Assembly: GCF_026965555.1 (NCBI RefSeq)
Contig: NZ_CP114040.1
Span: forward strand, 12,478,001-12,542,000
DNA length: 64,000 bases
Direction: 5' to 3'
DNA from: Nannocystis punicea
GTDB taxonomy: Bacteria; Myxococcota_A; Polyangia; Nannocystales; Nannocystaceae
Below are positions 7,581-15,911 of the stretch, in pieces. The first letter of the stretch is position 1; each line of letters starts with the position of its first letter. The notes below the pieces were generated by a model. The model was given only the letters and a program-made list of their open reading frames with translations, was not told the origin of the DNA and did not search any database. Position numbers and translations under genes: made by a program.

Positions 7581-8903
7581 TCACTTGCCGATACAGAACT
7601 GGCTGAAGATCCGCCCGAGCACCTCTTCGCCCACCGGCCCGAGGGCGTCGCGCCCGGTGATCTCCGCCAGCTGGCGCTCCGCGACGCCGAGCTCGAACGC
7701 CACCAGCTCGAGCGGCGCGGCGCGCTCGAGCTGCGCGAGCGCCGAGGCCATCGCCGACGCTGCCTCGGACGCGCGATCGCGGTGACGGGCCAGCCCGATC
7801 CACGGGGCGCTCTCGTCGCCACGCAGCTTCCTCGCGATCTCGACACGCAAGCCCTCCAGGCCTTCGCCGGTTTGAACGCTCACCCCGAGCCAGTCGGGGC
7901 GCCGCGTCCCAAGGTCGCGCTTGCTCTCCACTCGCAACGCCTCGGACACCGCTGCATCGAGCGGATCCACGTCGGCGGGCTCGAGCCACAGCACCAGCTC
8001 TGCGCCGGCGATCTGCTCGCGACTGCGGCCGATACCCTCGTGCTCGATCGAGTCGTCGGTCGCGTGGCGCAGCCCCGCCGTGTCGACCACCACCACCTCG
8101 AGGCTGTCGAGCTGCAGCTCCGCCTCGACGTAATCGCGAGTCGTTCCTGGCGTCGGCGAGACGATCGCGCGCGAGCGGCCGAGCAGCGCGTTGAACAGCG
8201 CGCTCTTGCCGGCGTTGGGCGGCCCCGCGATCACCACGCGGGCTCTCTCGCGGGCGCGTTGTCCGGCCGCGAAGCTGCGCAGCCAGGCCCGGGCCGTCGC
8301 CTCGTGTTGCATCAATTCCTCTCGCCAGCGCCGCACGTCGCCCGCCGCGACGTCCTCCGGGAAGTCGAGGTTGGCTTCGATCTCCGCGCGGAGATCTCCC
8401 ACCACCGTACGCAGCGCTTCGACCTCGCGTCCGAGTTCGCCGGCGACGAGCCGCCGCGCCTGGTCGATCGCCGCCGACGTCCTTGCGGCGATCAGCGCTG
8501 CGATCCCCTCCGCCTGCTCGAGGCTCAATCGCCCGTGCTCGAAGGCTCGTCGCGTGAACTCGCCGGGTCCGGCGGCTCGCGCCCCGCGCTGCTGCAGCGT
8601 AGACACGATCCGCCCGACGTTGCGAGCGCCGGCGTGGACGTGCAGCTCGATCACGTCCTCGCCCGTGAACGACCTCGGTCCTGGCATCCAGGCCACGAGC
8701 GCCTCGTCCCCCGCGCCTTCGCCGTCACGCAGGAGGCGGCGGGCGAGCGTGCGTGGGGACGGGAGGGTCTCGACGAGTGGTTCGACGAGCGCACGCGCTT
8801 CCGGCCCGCTGACGCGAACGATCGCCACGCCGCCGTCGGGGGTTCCGGTGGCGACGCCGACGATCGTCGAATCGGGGCTCTGCGAGGCGCGCGGCCGGGT
8901 CAA
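7581..8903 (-). CDS. mnmE: tRNA uridine-5-carboxymethylaminomethyl modification GTPase MnmE (TrmE)
   Basis: With MnmG it modifies U34 of several tRNAs. The 440-residue product has the tetrahydrofolate-binding N-domain (IVRVSG, SFTGEDVIELHVHAG, PGEFTRRAFEHGRL), the G domain with GPPNAGKS at 227-234, TTRDY and DTAG at 274-277, and the invariant C-terminal CIGK with its essential Cys. The usual G4 motif NKxD appears as SKRD, a substitution of the base-contacting Asn. The start is TTG 8903, overlapping the khpB stop as TTGA, which implies coupled translation. It is last in the rpmH-rnpA-yidD-yidC-khpB-mnmE operon. MnmG, its partner, is not adjacent and not in the window. Confidence 0.93.
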   Translation of the reverse strand: MTRPRASQSPDSTIVGVATGTPDGGVAIVRVSGPEARALVEPLVETLPSPRTLARRLLRDGEGAGDEALVAWMPGPRSFTGEDVIELHVHAGARNVGRIVSTLQQRGARAAGPGEFTRRAFEHGRLSLEQAEGIAALIAARTSAAIDQARRLVAGELGREVEALRTVVGDLRAEIEANLDFPEDVAAGDVRRWREELMQHEATARAWLRSFAAGQRARERARVVIAGPPNAGKSALFNALLGRSRAIVSPTPGTTRDYVEAELQLDSLEVVVVDTAGLRHATDDSIEHEGIGRSREQIAGAELVLWLEPADVDPLDAAVSEALRVESKRDLGTRRPDWLGVSVQTGEGLEGLRVEIARKLRGDESAPWIGLARHRDRASEAASAMASALAQLERAAPLELVAFELGVAERQLAEITGRDALGPVGEEVLGRIFSQFCIGK

Positions 8904-9457
8904 GCGCGGGCGTCGTCGAAGTCGTTGCCGCCGCGGCGCGGCGGGTCGCCGTCGCGAGCGGGGAACACGACCACGTGGCGGAAGCGGCCTTCGCCTTCGG
9001 ACTCGGTGCGGAGGCCGTTGACGTCGACGAGGGCGAGGTGGACGACACGGCGTTCCATCGCGCTCATCGGGTCGAAGTGGTACGGCTTGCCGGTGCTGAG
9101 GACCTTCTGGCCGATGCCCTGAGCGAGCTCGCGGAGGCTCTTCTCGCGGCGCATGCGGTAGCCGCCGACGTCGAGGGTGATCCGCATGCGCTCGAAGCCT
9201 TCGGCTTGGAGGACGCGGAGGGTCAGGTACTGCAGCGCGTCGAGGGTTGCGCCGTGGCGGCCGATGAGCAGGCCGCCGTCCTCTTCCGACGTGTTGAGGT
9301 CGCAGTGGAGACCGTCTTCTTCGACATCGATGTCGACCTCGACTTCGACGCCGAGCAGGCCGAGCACCGACTCGAGGAAGGAGCGGACGACGGGGACCGC
9401 TTTGGCGTAGCGTTCATCGGCGCTGAGCTGCGCGTCGTTAACGTTGGCTTCGGGCAT
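8900..9457 (-). CDS. khpB: KH/R3H RNA-binding protein (KhpB / Jag family)
   Basis: The 185-residue protein has an acidic N-terminal region in place of the Jag_N domain of Firmicutes. A KH-like domain follows, with GGLLIGRHGATLDALQYL near residues 61-78, then a basic helix and an R3H motif (RRVVHLAL, Arg followed by His). KhpB/Jag proteins bind small and messenger RNAs and affect cell elongation and division. It sits 15 bp downstream of yidC, the conserved position that gave the family the name SpoIIIJ-associated, and its stop overlaps the mnmE start. Confidence 0.88.
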   Translation of the reverse strand: MPEANVNDAQLSADERYAKAVPVVRSFLESVLGLLGVEVEVDIDVEEDGLHCDLNTSEEDGGLLIGRHGATLDALQYLTLRVLQAEGFERMRITLDVGGYRMRREKSLRELAQGIGQKVLSTGKPYHFDPMSAMERRVVHLALVDVNGLRTESEGEGRFRHVVVFPARDGDPPRRGGNDFDDARA

Positions 9458-9472
9458 GCTGGGGATCGCCTC

Positions 9473-11083
9473 CTAGGACTTCTTCACGGCCACGGTCTTG
9501 TTCGATCCGACCTGGATGAGGGTCTGGATGAGCGACAGCAACACGTTGGCGAAGATATAAACCCCGAGGCCGGACGGGAGGAAGAGCATCATCACGGTGA
9601 AGATGACGGGCATCATCCACGCCATCATCCGCGCCTGCTCGTTGTCCACGCCCGACGGGGTGGCCTTCATCTGGATGTACATGAGGGCGCCCATCGCCAG
9701 CGGCAGGATGTAGTACGGGTCCTGCTGGGTCAGGTCGGGCAGCCACAGGAACGGCACGCGGTAGAGCTCGACGGCCGTGTTGAGGGTCGCGTAGAGCGCG
9801 ATCCAGACTGGCAGCTGGATGAGCATCGGCAGGCAGCCGGCCAGCGGGTTGACGCCGGCGCGCTGGAACAGCGCCTGCATCTCTTGCGCCTGGCGGACGC
9901 GGTCCTCGCCGTACTTCTTCTTGAGCTCCTCCAGCTCCGGCTGGATCTCGCGCATCTTCTTCATCGAGCGCATCTGCTTGAACGTCAGCGGCAAGGTCAG
10001 AACCTTGACCACGATCGTCAGCAGGATGATCGCCACGCCCCACACGCCGGTGAGGTTGTAGAAGGCGCGAAGCAGCCAGATCATCCACTCGCCGAGGAGG
10101 CGATTGAGGCCGCCGAACCAGCCCCAGTCGATGAGGTCCTCGAGGTGGACGCCCGGGACGGCCTGGAATTTCTCGAGCCGCTCGAGCTCCTTCGTCCCGA
10201 AGTAGACGCCGAACACGTACTGATGCGACTCACCGGCCGCGAGCGTCACCGGCTCGACCGCCAGGGTGGTCGTCAGCGCCTTGCCGTCGGTGGTCGTGCC
10301 GACGCGGCAGGCCTGGACCGCGACCTCGGGGGTCGGCACCACGGCGGACGCGAAGTACTTGCTGTCGAGCGCCGCCCAGCGGATGCGGCCGCGGACCTCG
10401 CCGGAGCTGTCCTTCACGTCGCTGGGCGTGTAGGCCTCCCAGTCGTCGGCGGTGGCGCACACGCCACGATGGACGTCGTAGCTGTTCTCGGCGCCGATGC
10501 CGAACGCGCTGAGCAGCGTCAGGCGGTGCTGCTGCGTCTCCGTCGAGCGGTTGGCGACGTCGATCGTCAGCGTACCTTCGTAGCCGGTCGTCAGGTCGAG
10601 CGTGCCCTTGACCTCGACGTCGCCGTTCTTGAACGCGACGGCCCACTGCGTGTCGCTCTTGCCGGTCGGCTCCCACGCCGGGTCGCGCGGGAACTTGAAG
10701 TCGGTCTCCGACCCGTCGAAGCCGATCACCAGGCTGCGGTTGCCGTCGAGCCTCAGGAAGTCTTCGCCGCGGCCGTCGGCGTTGATGAAGTGCTTGCTGA
10801 GCAGCTCCGTCCCGCTGACGAGGCCGCGGTGGTTGGTCACGTCGAGCGCCAGCAGCTCGGTCTTGAGGCGGTGCTCGGCGACGGGGACCTTGGGCGCCGC
10901 GGCCGCGGCCTTGCGCTCCTCAGCCCGCTCTTCCGCGGCCTTGACGTCGGCTTCCTTCTTCGTGGCCTCGACTTGTTGCTGCGCCTGGGGTTCGGGCAGC
11001 GGCGGCGCGAAGAAGCGCTCGTAGACCAGCCAGATCAGGACGCACGAGACGATCGCCAACAGGGTACGACGCTGTAAATCCAC
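9473..11083 (-). CDS. yidC: Membrane protein insertase YidC
   Basis: This inner-membrane insertase works alone or with SecYEG. The 536 residues start at GTG 11083 with an uncleaved first membrane segment (TLLAIVSCVLIWLVYERFF), followed by the large periplasmic domain of Gram-negative YidC, whose N-terminal linker is rich in Ala, Lys and Glu. The core has five more membrane segments, including GVAIILLTIVVKVLTLPLTF with the conserved hydrophilic-groove Lys/Arg region, KKYGEDRVRQAQEMQALFQ and the Pro/Gly-rich NPLAGCLPMLIQLPVWIALY. The C-terminus is short and basic. Only 3 bp separate it from yidD. Confidence 0.95.
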   Translation of the reverse strand: MDLQRRTLLAIVSCVLIWLVYERFFAPPLPEPQAQQQVEATKKEADVKAAEERAEERKAAAAAPKVPVAEHRLKTELLALDVTNHRGLVSGTELLSKHFINADGRGEDFLRLDGNRSLVIGFDGSETDFKFPRDPAWEPTGKSDTQWAVAFKNGDVEVKGTLDLTTGYEGTLTIDVANRSTETQQHRLTLLSAFGIGAENSYDVHRGVCATADDWEAYTPSDVKDSSGEVRGRIRWAALDSKYFASAVVPTPEVAVQACRVGTTTDGKALTTTLAVEPVTLAAGESHQYVFGVYFGTKELERLEKFQAVPGVHLEDLIDWGWFGGLNRLLGEWMIWLLRAFYNLTGVWGVAIILLTIVVKVLTLPLTFKQMRSMKKMREIQPELEELKKKYGEDRVRQAQEMQALFQRAGVNPLAGCLPMLIQLPVWIALYATLNTAVELYRVPFLWLPDLTQQDPYYILPLAMGALMYIQMKATPSGVDNEQARMMAWMMPVIFTVMMLFLPSGLGVYIFANVLLSLIQTLIQVGSNKTVAVKKS

Positions 11084-11086
11084 GGC

Positions 11087-11323
11087 TCAGCAGCTTTCGG
11101 GTGGTAAAGCCGGCGGCGGCAGGTCGACGCCCCCGGGGTGCCACGGGTGACAGCGGAGCAGCCGCCGGGCGGTCAACCAACCGCCGCGTAGCACTCCGTG
11201 GTCGGCGATGCACGCGCAGGCGTAGCGCGAACAGCTCGGCGTGAATCGACAGCACGGCCCGAGGAGCGGCGAGATCGCCACCTGGTAGCCGCGAATCAAC
11301 GCGATGATGATGCGCCCTAGCAC
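11087..11323 (-). CDS. yidD: Membrane protein insertion efficiency factor YidD
   Basis: This is a 78-residue peripheral membrane protein aiding YidC-dependent insertion. The family signature is complete: an amphipathic N-terminus (LIRGYQVAISPLLGPCCRF), TPSCSRYACACI with paired Cys, a Gly-rich GVLRGGWLTARRLLRCHPW, then HPGGVDLPP. It overlaps the rnpA 3' end by 7 bp, so it is probably translated by reinitiation. Confidence 0.95.
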   Translation of the reverse strand: MLGRIIIALIRGYQVAISPLLGPCCRFTPSCSRYACACIADHGVLRGGWLTARRLLRCHPWHPGGVDLPPPALPPESC

Positions 11324-11772
11324 GCAGACGACCCTGGCAGAGGTCCAGGCCCGGTGGGCCGTGGAGGAGTTCCAGGCCCGGTGGGCCGTGGAGAGATTCG
11401 TCGAGACATGGCGTCCATCGCCGCCACGACTTCAGCATAGCGCACGGTCGACGCGCTCTGTTTGGCGACCCAGACCATATCGCACGCCAATGCGAACTGG
11501 CTGCGTTTGCGCCGGAAAGCCTCGCGTACGAGGCGCTTTATGCGATTTCGCACGACGGCCGAGCCGACCTTTCGCGTCACCGTGATGCCGAGGCGAACCA
11601 TCGCAGCGAGCTCTTCGGCACCATTCTGACGCTCGCTCGCCGGCGTCTGACCGGCCGGCGCCACGAACACGAGGAAGTGCCGCGTGTGGTGCTTCTGTCC
11701 GCCGTTCTGGACCCGCAAGAAGTCCCTGCGCTTCCGCAACCGGAAGATCGCAGGGAACCCTTCTGGCTTCAT
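11317..11772 (-). CDS. rnpA: Ribonuclease P protein component
   Basis: The protein subunit of RNase P, which matures tRNA 5' ends. The 151 residues include the N-terminal FRLRKRRDFLRV and the RNR signature RNRIKRLVREAFR, followed by VWVAKQSA. The usual length is about 115-125. The extra C-terminal tail reads RPTGPGTPPRPTGPGPLP and comes from a 24-25 bp tandem duplication at 11341-11392, so it is probably a neutral extension. The gene lies 25 bp downstream of rpmH. Confidence 0.93.
   Translation of the reverse strand: MKPEGFPAIFRLRKRRDFLRVQNGGQKHHTRHFLVFVAPAGQTPASERQNGAEELAAMVRLGITVTRKVGSAVVRNRIKRLVREAFRRKRSQFALACDMVWVAKQSASTVRYAEVVAAMDAMSRRISPRPTGPGTPPRPTGPGPLPGSSAC
11341..11392 (-). repeat. 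Two tandem copies of a 24-25 bp unit in the rnpA 3' end
   Basis: TCCAGGCCCGGTGGGCCGTG occurs twice in succession on the plus strand. It extends RnpA by a repeated Arg-Pro-Thr-Gly-Pro-Gly tail. Confidence 0.85.
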
Positions 11773-11797
11773 CCCGACAGTCCGGAGCCGCCGCGAC

Positions 11798-11947
11798 TCA
11801 CTTGCCGCTGAGCTGGACCGCGAGGCGCTTGCGGCCGCGACGGCGACGAGCCGCGATGACCTGGCGACCGCCGCGGGTGGACATACGGGCGCGGAAGCCG
11901 TGCGTGCGGGCGCGGCTGACGTTGTGGGGCTGGTAGGTGCGCTTCAT
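11798..11947 (-). CDS. rpmH: 50S ribosomal protein L34
   Basis: A 49-residue basic ribosomal protein, below the length at which open frames are usually listed. It begins MKRTYQPHNVSRARTHGFR, continues MSTRGGRQVIAARRRRGRK and ends LSGK. The start MKRTYQP and the GRxVxxxRRxKGRK pattern are diagnostic of L34. It is the first gene of the operon running to mnmE and lies on the left side of the dnaA upstream region. Confidence 0.96.
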   Translation of the reverse strand: MKRTYQPHNVSRARTHGFRARMSTRGGRQVIAARRRRGRKRLAVQLSGK

Positions 11948-12856
11948 CGGGACGTTCCCTGGGTGACTCGGCGGCTGCGTCGTCGCGGAAGCGGGAATTG
12001 CCCCGGACGAGCGCCTGTGAACAAGGGGACGGATCGATACCAGCGGACCTCCCTCCTGTCAAACGCCAGGCCGCGCGGCGGCCCGTCCGCGGTCCTGCGA
12101 TCCCTCTCATGTTCCTCTCAATGTCGTCATCACCATCGTGGCTCCGCGCGAGCATTGCCTCCACAGTAGTTCACTTCACCAAAGTGGCGCGGAACAACGG
12201 CCCCCGCCTCATTTGTTCAGTCCCCAGCAGAGCTTGCGCCGGCTCCGCGACCGGGTCCGAGGGCGAGACCCGACTTTCAGTGCGGCCCTCTGGTCGGCTC
12301 CACAAGCCAACTTCCGCGCTCCGACCCACGCAAAGTCGCTTGCCTGGAGAGCCGCTTTACCACCCTCCCCCACAGCACGGGATTACGCTCGGCCCAGGGT
12401 AGGTGCCAGGCTCGACCTGGCTCCCGCGGCAGATCGATACCGCGCAGATCCCGCGCGCCCCGCGCCCTCATTCCCGAACAATCCTGGCCACTTACACTTT
12501 CCGGCCCTTCCTCCCTTGCCCCCTCTCCCACCGCCCGAGTAAAAGAGCCCTCCCGCGTCGCCGCCCCCTCCCAGGGCGCGGCGCGGCTGGAAACCTCAGC
12601 GACCGGAGCGACTGGACAGCAAGACCGGACAGTTGCTCCACGGTCACCCCCCAGACCGGACAGTTAGCCCTAGTTGTCTCCGGCCCGGCAGGCCGAAATT
12701 CACCACGGCCTTCCCGGGCCCTGAATTTTCTCCCCGGCCCGCACGGCCCTGAATTCACAGATGTGGAGAGTCGCCGAACCGATTCGGCGATCTATCCGAG
12801 ACTATTGGGCAATTCACGCAATCCACAGGCCTTCGGAACCTGTGGACGGAGGCTTC
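11948..12856. other. rpmH-dnaA divergent intergenic region
   Basis: These 909 bp separate the two divergent origin operons and hold no convincing gene. Open frames here have no recognisable product. The region must contain promoters for both directions; I cannot point to clear -35/-10 pairs. DnaA-box-like 9-mers appear only near its right end (CAATCCACA at 12819, CTGTGGACG at 12839) with a weaker TGTGAACAA at 12016. The stretch 12600-12760 has repeated ACCGGACAG and CGGCCC blocks of unknown meaning. Confidence 0.6.
12819..12847. promoter_or_regulatory. DnaA-box-like pair in the dnaA leader
   Basis: CAATCCACA (12819-12827) and, inverted, CTGTGGAC (12840-12847) resemble the TTATCCACA box and lie just before the GGAGG ribosome-binding site. 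In other bacteria such boxes mediate DnaA autoregulation. The match is partial. Confidence 0.4.
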
Positions 12857-14242
12857 ATGACCAATATCTGGAGCGAGGCGATTCAAGGACTGCAGCCGAG
12901 GCTCGGCGCACAGACCTACGACCTCTGGATCCGGCCGCTCGAATTGCGCCAGGTTCAAGGCCAGCGCCTTCTACTCACGGCTCCCAACAGGTTCATGAAG
13001 GAGTGGTTCGAGAACCACTACCGAGATGTCGTCCTGGACGAGCTCCGCGCGCGTACAGCGCAGGATTACCACATCGAGATCGACATTTCCGCCGCCGCCG
13101 AGGCCTCTCCGAACGCCGCGGCCTCCGCCGCCGAGCAGGAAGTCGCCGAGCCGCCTCCGCCGCTGCCCCCGTTACCGGCGCTGCCGCCGATCGGCCTGTC
13201 GAGCCGCTACCGGTTCTCGAACTTCATCAAGGGCAGCTCCAACGAGCTCGCCGCCTCGGCCGCCTGGTCGGTCGCACAGGACCCGGGCGCCCGCTTCAAC
13301 CCCTTCTTCATCTACGGCGGCGTCGGCCTCGGCAAGACCCACCTGCTGCACGCGATCGGCCACCACATCCACGTCCACCGGCCGCACCTGCGCATCGTCT
13401 ACCAGAGCGCCGAGCGGTTCATGAACGAGTTCATCTCGGCCGTCCGCTTCAACCAGTTCGACCAGTTCCGGGCCCGCTACCGCGAGCAGTGCGACGTCCT
13501 GCTCATCGACGACATCCAATTCATCGCCGGCCGCGACCGCACGATGGACGAGTTCTTCCACGTCTTCAACGCCCTCTACGAGGCCGAGAAGCAGATCGTC
13601 GTCACCGCCGACCGCATGCCCGGCGAGATGCAGGGCATGGAAGACCGCCTGATCTCCCGCCTCAACTGGGGCCTCGTCGCCGACGTCAAGGCCCCCGACC
13701 TCGAGACCCGCGTCGCCATCCTCAAGCAGAAGGCTGACGTCGATCGCATCGACCTCTCCGACGACGTCGCCCTCCACCTCGCCACCCACGTCCGCAGCAA
13801 CGTGCGCGAGCTCGAGGGCTCGCTCGTCCGCGTCTCCACCTTCGCCGCCCTCAAGAACCAGCCCCTGAGCCGCGAGTTCGTCAGCGAGGCCCTCGGCGTC
13901 TCGAGCGCCCCTGCGCAGCCGGCGCCCATCAGCATCGAGAGCGTCCAGAAGGTCGTCGCCAGCCACTTCTCCGTCCGGATCGCCGACCTCAAGGGCCCGC
14001 GCCGGCACCAGGGCATCTCGCGCCCGCGGATGATCGCCATGTACCTCAGCCGTCAGCTCACCGGCGCCAGCTTCCCCGAGATCGGGCTGCGCTTCGGCGG
14101 CAAGGACCACTCGACCGTCATCAACGCCTGCAAGCGCATCGAGAGCATCCAGAGCGAGGACAGCGAGCTCCGCGAGACCGTCGCCGCGCTGCGGCAGCTC
14201 CTCGCCCACGAGCCTGCCCACGCCGCCCAGCTGCCGTCCTGA
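12857..14242 (+). CDS. dnaA: Chromosomal replication initiator DnaA
   Basis: DnaA binds and opens oriC. I place the start at ATG 12857, which follows GGAGG (12848-12852) and gives MTNIWSEAIQ, a typical domain I start; an upstream in-frame ATG at 12761 would add 32 unconserved residues. The 461 residues show domain I, a Pro/Ala-rich domain II linker (~80-112), the AAA+ domain with Walker A GGVGLGKT (154-161) and Walker B LLIDDIQF (215-222), and domain IV with the box-recognition helix GGKDHSTVINACKRIE. It is the first gene of the rightward dnaA-dnaN-recF-gyrB block and is followed by a terminator-like hairpin. Confidence 0.97.
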   Translation: MTNIWSEAIQGLQPRLGAQTYDLWIRPLELRQVQGQRLLLTAPNRFMKEWFENHYRDVVLDELRARTAQDYHIEIDISAAAEASPNAAASAAEQEVAEPPPPLPPLPALPPIGLSSRYRFSNFIKGSSNELAASAAWSVAQDPGARFNPFFIYGGVGLGKTHLLHAIGHHIHVHRPHLRIVYQSAERFMNEFISAVRFNQFDQFRARYREQCDVLLIDDIQFIAGRDRTMDEFFHVFNALYEAEKQIVVTADRMPGEMQGMEDRLISRLNWGLVADVKAPDLETRVAILKQKADVDRIDLSDDVALHLATHVRSNVRELEGSLVRVSTFAALKNQPLSREFVSEALGVSSAPAQPAPISIESVQKVVASHFSVRIADLKGPRRHQGISRPRMIAMYLSRQLTGASFPEIGLRFGGKDHSTVINACKRIESIQSEDSELRETVAALRQLLAHEPAHAAQLPS

Positions 14243-14476
14243 TCGGCGGCGCCGTCGCTCCCAGCTCGTCGGCCTCCCCGTCGCGTCGACGCCATCGCCC
14301 GCCCGCGAGGCGTCGGCGCCGATTTGGCGTGGGATACGTCCCGCTCGCCAGCCAGCACCAACCTCTCCGCTCGAGGTGGCGGCCATCCGCCTCGACCTCG
14401 ATCCGCGATGCCTCGGCACGGGTCACCAAGTCTTTCGACCGCCGGCCCCGCCGCCCCCGACTTCAGTCTCACCCTC

Positions 14477-14509
14477 AGCCGAGCCGCCCCGAGCGGCCCG
14501 GCTTTTTGT
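14477..14509 (+). terminator. Rho-independent terminator after dnaA
   Basis: A stepped hairpin pairs AGCCG with CGGCT around an inner CCGC/GCGG stem (14484-14496). It is followed at once by TTTTT. It lies ~235 bp after the dnaA stop and would separate dnaA from dnaN transcription. Confidence 0.7.
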
Positions 14510-14775
14510 GCTTTCTCGGCCGCGGGCAGGCTGTCCACAGCGATCTGTGGAACAGCCTGCGAACAACCTGGGGACCCTTGCCCCGCCGCTCCGCCGGGGG
14601 TAACTCTGGCTTCTCTCCCCGATCTTTCACCCCCCACCGATCCGCCGATCCACCAATCATCTCGGATCGATCGCCGCCTCTTCCCCCGACTCACAGCGAC
14701 GATCACGAGGACGAGCTTTAAAAATTTCCCTTAAACCCTTAATAAATCTCCCGCACACATCCTCCCGAGGCCTCG
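14510..14775. other. Candidate oriC between dnaA and dnaN
   Basis: In this GC-rich chromosome the interval holds two features expected of an origin. One is an inverted DnaA-box-like pair, CTGTCCACA at 14531 and TGTGGAACA at 14546. The other is an unusually AT-rich stretch at 14717-14757 (TTTAAAAATTTCCC, then TTAAACCCTTAATAAATC) that could unwind. The rest is C-rich. Gene orientation flips just to the left. I cannot compute GC skew, so the position is inference. Confidence 0.5.
14531..14554. promoter_or_regulatory. Inverted pair of DnaA-box-like sites
   Basis: CTGTCCACAG (14531-14540) and CTGTGGAACAG (14545-14555) face each other 5 bp apart. TGTTCCACA and TGTCCACA differ from the TTATCCACA consensus at two positions each. 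Confidence 0.45.
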
Positions 14776-15879
14776 ATGGAATTCGAGATCGATCAAGCCA
14801 GGTTCCTCTCCGCTCTCGCGCTCGCGCAGACCGTCGCCGACAAGCGCAGCAACAACATGCCGATCTTGGCGAACGTCCTGCTGCGCACCACCAAGGACAA
14901 CCGCCTCGTCTGCAGCGCGACCGACATGATGATCTCGATCACCGAGACCATCCCCGTCGAGGTGAAGACCCCGGGAGCGCTCACCCTCGGCGTCCGCTCG
15001 CTCCACAACGTCGTGCGCACCCTGCCGAGCAAGCCGATCCGGGTGAAGTCGGCCGAGAACCACTGGGCCGAGCTGTCGGTCGCGCGCAGCTCCTTCAAGC
15101 TCATGGGGCAGGTCCACACCGACTTCCCCGAGCTGCCCGACACCAAGGGCCAGAAGTTCATCACCATCCCCGGCCACGCCTTCTCGGACCTGATCCAGCG
15201 GACCCAGTTCAGCGTCTCGACCGACGAGGCGCGGGTCAACCTCAACGGCGTCCTGTTCGAGTGCGACGGCGCGACCGGCACCATGGTGTCGACCGACGGC
15301 CACCGCCTCACCAAGTACAGCCTGCCGCTCGTCGGCCCCAAGCTCGAGCGCGGCATCATCATCCCGCGCAAGGGCATGCTGGAGATCAAGCGCGTGCTCG
15401 ACCGTGTCCAGGGCGAGGTCGGTCTCGCCGTCGACGGCCAGCACATCTTCGTCCAGGCCGCCGAGCTCACCCTCTCGGTCAAGCTCAACAACGTCGTCTT
15501 CCCGCCCTACGAGAAGGTCATCCCCGGCGACCACAAGCGGCGCGTCACCGCGGCCCGCGACGAGCTCGTCGACGCCCTCAAGCGCGCCGAGGTCATGGCG
15601 CCCGAGAAGACCGCCACCGTGCGCGTCCAGCTCGACAAGGGCACCCTCCACCTCACCGCCGACAACCCCGACCTCGGCGTCGCCCACCAGGAGCTCGAGA
15701 TCGACTTCGAGGGCGAGCCGCTGGTCGCCGGCTTCAACGCCCGCTACCTGATCGAGGTCCTCGAGGCCATCGACGCCAAGCAGGTCTGGCTCGACTTCCA
15801 GGGCGAGCTCGACCCCTGCGTCGTCCGGCCGGTCGACGACGTCGACCTCCTGGGCGTCGTCATGCCCATGCGGATCTGA
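14776..15879 (+). CDS. dnaN: DNA polymerase III beta sliding clamp
   Basis: The clamp tethers the replicative polymerase to DNA. The 367 residues match the family length. Visible landmarks are MEFEIDQARFLSALALAQTV at the start, ANVLLRTTKDNRLVCSATDM, MVSTDGHRLTKY in domain II, and the C-terminal VRPVDDVDLLGVVMPMR, which forms the peptide-binding cleft and ends in the canonical MPMR-type tail. Only 32 bp separate it from recF. Confidence 0.97.
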   Translation: MEFEIDQARFLSALALAQTVADKRSNNMPILANVLLRTTKDNRLVCSATDMMISITETIPVEVKTPGALTLGVRSLHNVVRTLPSKPIRVKSAENHWAELSVARSSFKLMGQVHTDFPELPDTKGQKFITIPGHAFSDLIQRTQFSVSTDEARVNLNGVLFECDGATGTMVSTDGHRLTKYSLPLVGPKLERGIIIPRKGMLEIKRVLDRVQGEVGLAVDGQHIFVQAAELTLSVKLNNVVFPPYEKVIPGDHKRRVTAARDELVDALKRAEVMAPEKTATVRVQLDKGTLHLTADNPDLGVAHQELEIDFEGEPLVAGFNARYLIEVLEAIDAKQVWLDFQGELDPCVVRPVDDVDLLGVVMPMRI

Positions 15880-15911
15880 CCTTCGGGTCAGGTCTCTCTC
15901 GGTACCCGCGC

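Noticed and set aside
8975..11077. A 700-residue open frame antisense to khpB and yidC
   Set aside because: It is a shadow of well-recognised genes on the other strand, rich in Arg, His, Asp and Val as expected from complementing GC-rich codons.
12761..12856. An upstream dnaA start adding 32 residues
   Set aside because: The added residues are unlike DnaA N-termini and the GGAGG before 12857 fits the internal ATG.
13172..14419. A 415-residue frame antisense to dnaA
   Set aside because: It is the complement of a certain dnaA gene; no motif or start context.
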